A stretch of 7,810 nt of DNA from DATJYV01 sp035499415 (GTDB lineage: Bacteria; Bacteroidota; Ignavibacteria; UBA10030). Both the position numbers and the translations under genes were made by a program. Numbering within the stretch: the stretch's first letter is position 1; every line of letters begins with the position of its first letter. Shown in pieces: positions 6,120-7,810 of this stretch. The notes under the pieces were generated by a model. It did no database searches and was not told the origin of the DNA. It saw only the letters and a list, made by a program, of their open reading frames with translations. The stretch is taken from the NCBI GenBank assembly GCA_035499415.1, contig DATJYV010000094.1:1-7810 (forward strand), given 5' to 3'.

Positions 6120-6608
6120 CTACCGATTCTGCCTCAACCCCCGCCGCTCCTGCGACATCTCGCGCATCAGGTCGCGGACGTTTTGCGCAAAGTTTCTCTC
6201 AAACACGAGATACTGGGCCACCTGCTTCGCTGAAAGGACTTCCTTGAGCTCCTCCAAGAACTGACCCTGGGAGGTGACGATCTGCTGTCGGTTCTCGACA
6301 AGCTGCTGGACGATCTTGTCGATATCGGCATCGCTCGGCTTTTCTTTCACCAGATTCTGCAAGTCGTCGATAAGTTTGTTTTCCTTTTGTCGCAGACTGT
6401 TGATCTCTGTCTGGTGCTTATCGTACCGGGAGAAGAACCTGATGGAGGTCTCCTCATCCATCTGGAGGGCTTCCATCAGTCGGATCTTCTTGAATTGTTC
6501 GAAGCGCTGAACTCCCGGGCCTCGCGGGTTGACATCCTGCGCGCTCGAGTAGGCGAAGAGGCCGAAAGCGGAAATCAGAAAGAAAAGGAAAAGGTGGAAA
6601 CGAATCAT
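6120..6608 (-). CDS. Small secreted LTxxQ/Spy-CpxP-like periplasmic protein
   Basis: The 162-residue protein begins with a clear signal peptide (hydrophobic residues 4-20, likely cut after SSA at 21-23), so it is exported. The mature part looks almost wholly helical and highly charged: a first helix LMEALQMDEETSIRFFSRYD (44-63), a long coiled region through about residue 123, then LSAKQVAQYLVFERNF (125-140), which fits the LTxxQ motif of the Spy/CpxP group and the related metal-sensing CnrX-like proteins. Family members act as periplasmic chaperones or stress sensors. It has no Cys and few His, so metal binding of the CnrX kind is not supported. ATG overlaps the anti-sigma stop by 4 bases and is preceded by AAGGAT at good spacing. 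Being last in a sigma/anti-sigma operon suggests an envelope-stress role. The export call is sure; the exact family is likely only. Confidence 0.82.
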   Translation of the reverse strand: MIRFHLFLFFLISAFGLFAYSSAQDVNPRGPGVQRFEQFKKIRLMEALQMDEETSIRFFSRYDKHQTEINSLRQKENKLIDDLQNLVKEKPSDADIDKIVQQLVENRQQIVTSQGQFLEELKEVLSAKQVAQYLVFERNFAQNVRDLMREMSQERRGLRQNR

Positions 6609-7231
6609 AAGTTGATCCTTTCGCCGAGGCGCTCAACCAGCTCGTCGAGATCCTGCTCACTCAGCCCCGAGATGAGAGATTGGTAGGGTGCTTCGTTCAG
6701 TTCTTCCGGGAGCGCATGACCCGCGGAGCCGAGGGCCGTCCAGTCGGCCGGCGTGGCGGCGAGTTCCTCGTAGACGTCTGATTCGGCGAGCTCCTGGCGC
6801 GTCCCGTTCACAGAGAACAATTGCTCGCTCCAGCCGTCGAGCCATTCATCGTCCGTCAGCGAACCGGCGTATGGAAGAAGCGGATTCTGATGTCCGTAGG
6901 TGTTCACGGGAGCCGGGGAGTTCCATAGGAAGAAGAGCGCGACCCCGGCCGCGACCAGCGGGAGCAATCGCTGAACGGCGCCGAGATTGCGGAAAACGAA
7001 GGGCCGGCGATTGTCAAGGCGCATGCGGACGCGCGGAAGCACCGTTGCGAAATATCCCGGGGGCGATACATGCGTCGGCGAGTCGGCAACCTGAGCAAAT
7101 GTCCGCCGGAGCAGCTCGTGCTCCTCGCGGCATGCAGCGCACAGGGCGAGGTGCCGCTCGATGACTTCCCGTGCTTCCGCTTCGATGCGGCCGGTGATAT
7201 AATCCGGGAGTGATGCGTTAACGTGTTCCAT
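6605..7231 (-). CDS. Membrane-spanning anti-sigma factor with zinc-finger (zf-HC2/ZAS) domain
   Basis: The 208-residue protein has three parts. Residues 1-45 form a short helical domain with the Hx3Cx2C motif of zinc-containing anti-sigma factors (H27, C31, C34 in ERHLALCAACREEH), which in this family clamps an ECF sigma factor in the cytoplasm. Residues about 88-103 are a single membrane helix (RLLPLVAAGVALFFLW). The remaining 105 residues should be periplasmic; they are acidic, contain no recognised domain, and end in a repeated-looking helical tail (SEQDLDELVERLGERINL). The start codon lies inside the sigma gene, with a 14-base overlap and no Shine-Dalgarno sequence, so translation is probably coupled and keeps the two proteins in proportion. 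Release by regulated proteolysis or by a ligand is inference. Family call is strong because both motif and context agree. Confidence 0.92.
   Translation of the reverse strand: MEHVNASLPDYITGRIEAEAREVIERHLALCAACREEHELLRRTFAQVADSPTHVSPPGYFATVLPRVRMRLDNRRPFVFRNLGAVQRLLPLVAAGVALFFLWNSPAPVNTYGHQNPLLPYAGSLTDDEWLDGWSEQLFSVNGTRQELAESDVYEELAATPADWTALGSAGHALPEELNEAPYQSLISGLSEQDLDELVERLGERINL
6615..6620 (-). promoter_or_regulatory. Ribosome binding site for the Spy-like gene
   Basis: On the - strand AAGGAT is followed by CAACTT and then the ATG at 6608, a normal Shine-Dalgarno distance. It lies inside the end of the anti-sigma gene and supports the ATGA overlap start. Confidence 0.6.
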
Positions 7232-7775
7232 GGGCGCGCGTGAGATAGTTTCCGATTTTTCGGACGGCGTGAAAGTAATTGGCCTTGAGACCTCCGACGG
7301 AAGTCTTCAGGATCTTCGCAATATCTTCGTACGGAAGTTCCTCATAATAGCGGAGGAGGAAGACGGCCTTCTGTTTTTCGGGCAATTGCGCGATCGCTTC
7401 CTCAATCAGTTCCCGCTGCTCCTTTTTTTCCAGAAGAACATCCGGTTCTTCCGCCCGGTCGCCTTCCGTATCGAACATCTCGTCGATGCGAAGGAAATCT
7501 TTGATGCGCTGGCGTCGGACATAGTTTAGCGAGATATTGACAGTAATGCGATACAGCCAGGTGAAATAACTCGACTCGCCCCGAAATCCCCGCAACGCCT
7601 CGTAGGTTTTACAGAAGACCTCCTGGACGATATCGTCGGCATGGTCGTGATCGTTGACAAATTTCCGTGCAAGCCAGTAAATCCTTTCCTGATAGCGCAA
7701 TACCAGACGGTTGAACGCCGCTTCCTGACCGTTCTGGAACTCGCGGACTAACTCAAGGTCGCTCTTTTCGGTCAT
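7218..7775 (-). CDS. ECF-family RNA polymerase sigma factor (RpoE-like)
   Basis: The 185-residue protein has region 2 at about residues 19-90, with the core-binding helix HADDIVQEVFCKTYEAL (45-61) and the -10 recognition part FRGESSYFTWLYRITVN (64-80) through NYVRRQR, a loose acidic linker (about 97-118), and region 4 at about 124-178, with LPEKQKAVFLLRYYEELPYEDIAKIL split over 131-156 and the -35 recognition helix SVGGLKANYFHAVRKIG (159-175). Region 3 is absent, as expected for ECF sigma factors. The recognition helix wording LKANYFHAV is of the kind seen in Bacteroidota/Chlorobiota ECF sigma factors. The anti-sigma gene follows with a 14-base overlap, so the pair is cognate. The start at 7775 gives a normal N-terminus (MTEKSDLELVREFQNG) but has no clear Shine-Dalgarno sequence. 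Autoregulation is common in the family but cannot be shown here because only 35 upstream bases are present. Confidence 0.96.
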   Translation of the reverse strand: MTEKSDLELVREFQNGQEAAFNRLVLRYQERIYWLARKFVNDHDHADDIVQEVFCKTYEALRGFRGESSYFTWLYRITVNISLNYVRRQRIKDFLRIDEMFDTEGDRAEEPDVLLEKKEQRELIEEAIAQLPEKQKAVFLLRYYEELPYEDIAKILKTSVGGLKANYFHAVRKIGNYLTRAHGTR

Positions 7776-7787
7776 TCAGTCGGGCCG

Positions 7788-7805
7788 TTCACACTTTTTG
7801 ACACT
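7788..7805. repeat. Short direct repeat just upstream of the ECF sigma gene
   Basis: On the + strand TTCACACT (7788-7795) and TTGACACT (7798-7805) agree at seven of eight bases and are spaced one helical turn (10 bases) apart. They lie 13-30 bases before the sigma start codon. The second copy also contains TTGACA (7798-7803), a perfect -35 hexamer for transcription leaving the window on the + strand. The match length is small, so chance cannot be excluded. Confidence 0.35.
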
Positions 7806-7810
7806 ACCGC

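Noticed and set aside
5981..6264. Several short + strand open frames in the gap and the end of the Spy-like gene
   Set aside because: They overlap one another, lack ribosome binding sites and known motifs, and run antisense into a supported gene.

Overview
The window is an ordinary, densely coded bacterial chromosome segment of moderately high GC. It carries eight protein genes, two of them within 35 bases of a window edge, and no RNA gene, CRISPR array or insertion sequence that I can see. Family details point weakly to the Bacteroidota/Chlorobiota/Ignavibacteria side of bacteria: the PrmA motif GTGHHETT, the ECF sigma helix with LKANYFHAVRKI, a secreted M28 glutaminyl-cyclase-like enzyme, and an ECF sigma/anti-sigma/LTxxQ-protein cassette. 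This taxonomic guess rests on motifs alone, not on a search.

Bases 1-4640 (+ strand) hold five genes packed as one likely operon: a PBP4-type D-Ala-D-Ala carboxypeptidase (5' end outside the window), a secreted M28 zinc enzyme resembling glutaminyl cyclase, an unrecognised four-helix membrane protein, PrmA-like ribosomal protein L11 methyltransferase, and a short-form Ppx/GppA phosphatase. Every junction overlaps (ATGA, ATGA, TAGTG, TGATG), so translational coupling is likely along the whole run. The first three products belong to the envelope; the last two act in the cytoplasm on the translation apparatus and on polyphosphate or (p)ppGpp.

Bases 4664-5830 (- strand) encode a NifS/IscS-type cysteine desulfurase that converges on the phosphatase gene with only 23 bases between the stops. 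Its start has no Shine-Dalgarno sequence, but a plausible -35/-10 pair lies so close to the ATG that the message may be leaderless. Bases 5831-6119 are non-coding and contain a degenerate 7-base tandem repeat.

Bases 6120-7775 (- strand) are a three-gene envelope-stress cassette in transcription order: ECF sigma factor, membrane-spanning zinc-finger anti-sigma factor, and a small secreted LTxxQ/Spy-like protein. The genes overlap by 14 and 4 bases. The inferred logic is that the anti-sigma factor holds the sigma factor at the membrane, a periplasmic signal releases it, and the Spy-like protein is an effector or sensor in the periplasm. The last 35 bases hold a short direct repeat at 10-base spacing and a consensus -35 hexamer pointing out of the window.

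I found no clearly new system. The best leads are the unknown four-helix protein locked into the operon, the 7-base repeat, the arginine-rich PrmA, and the leaderless start of the desulfurase.
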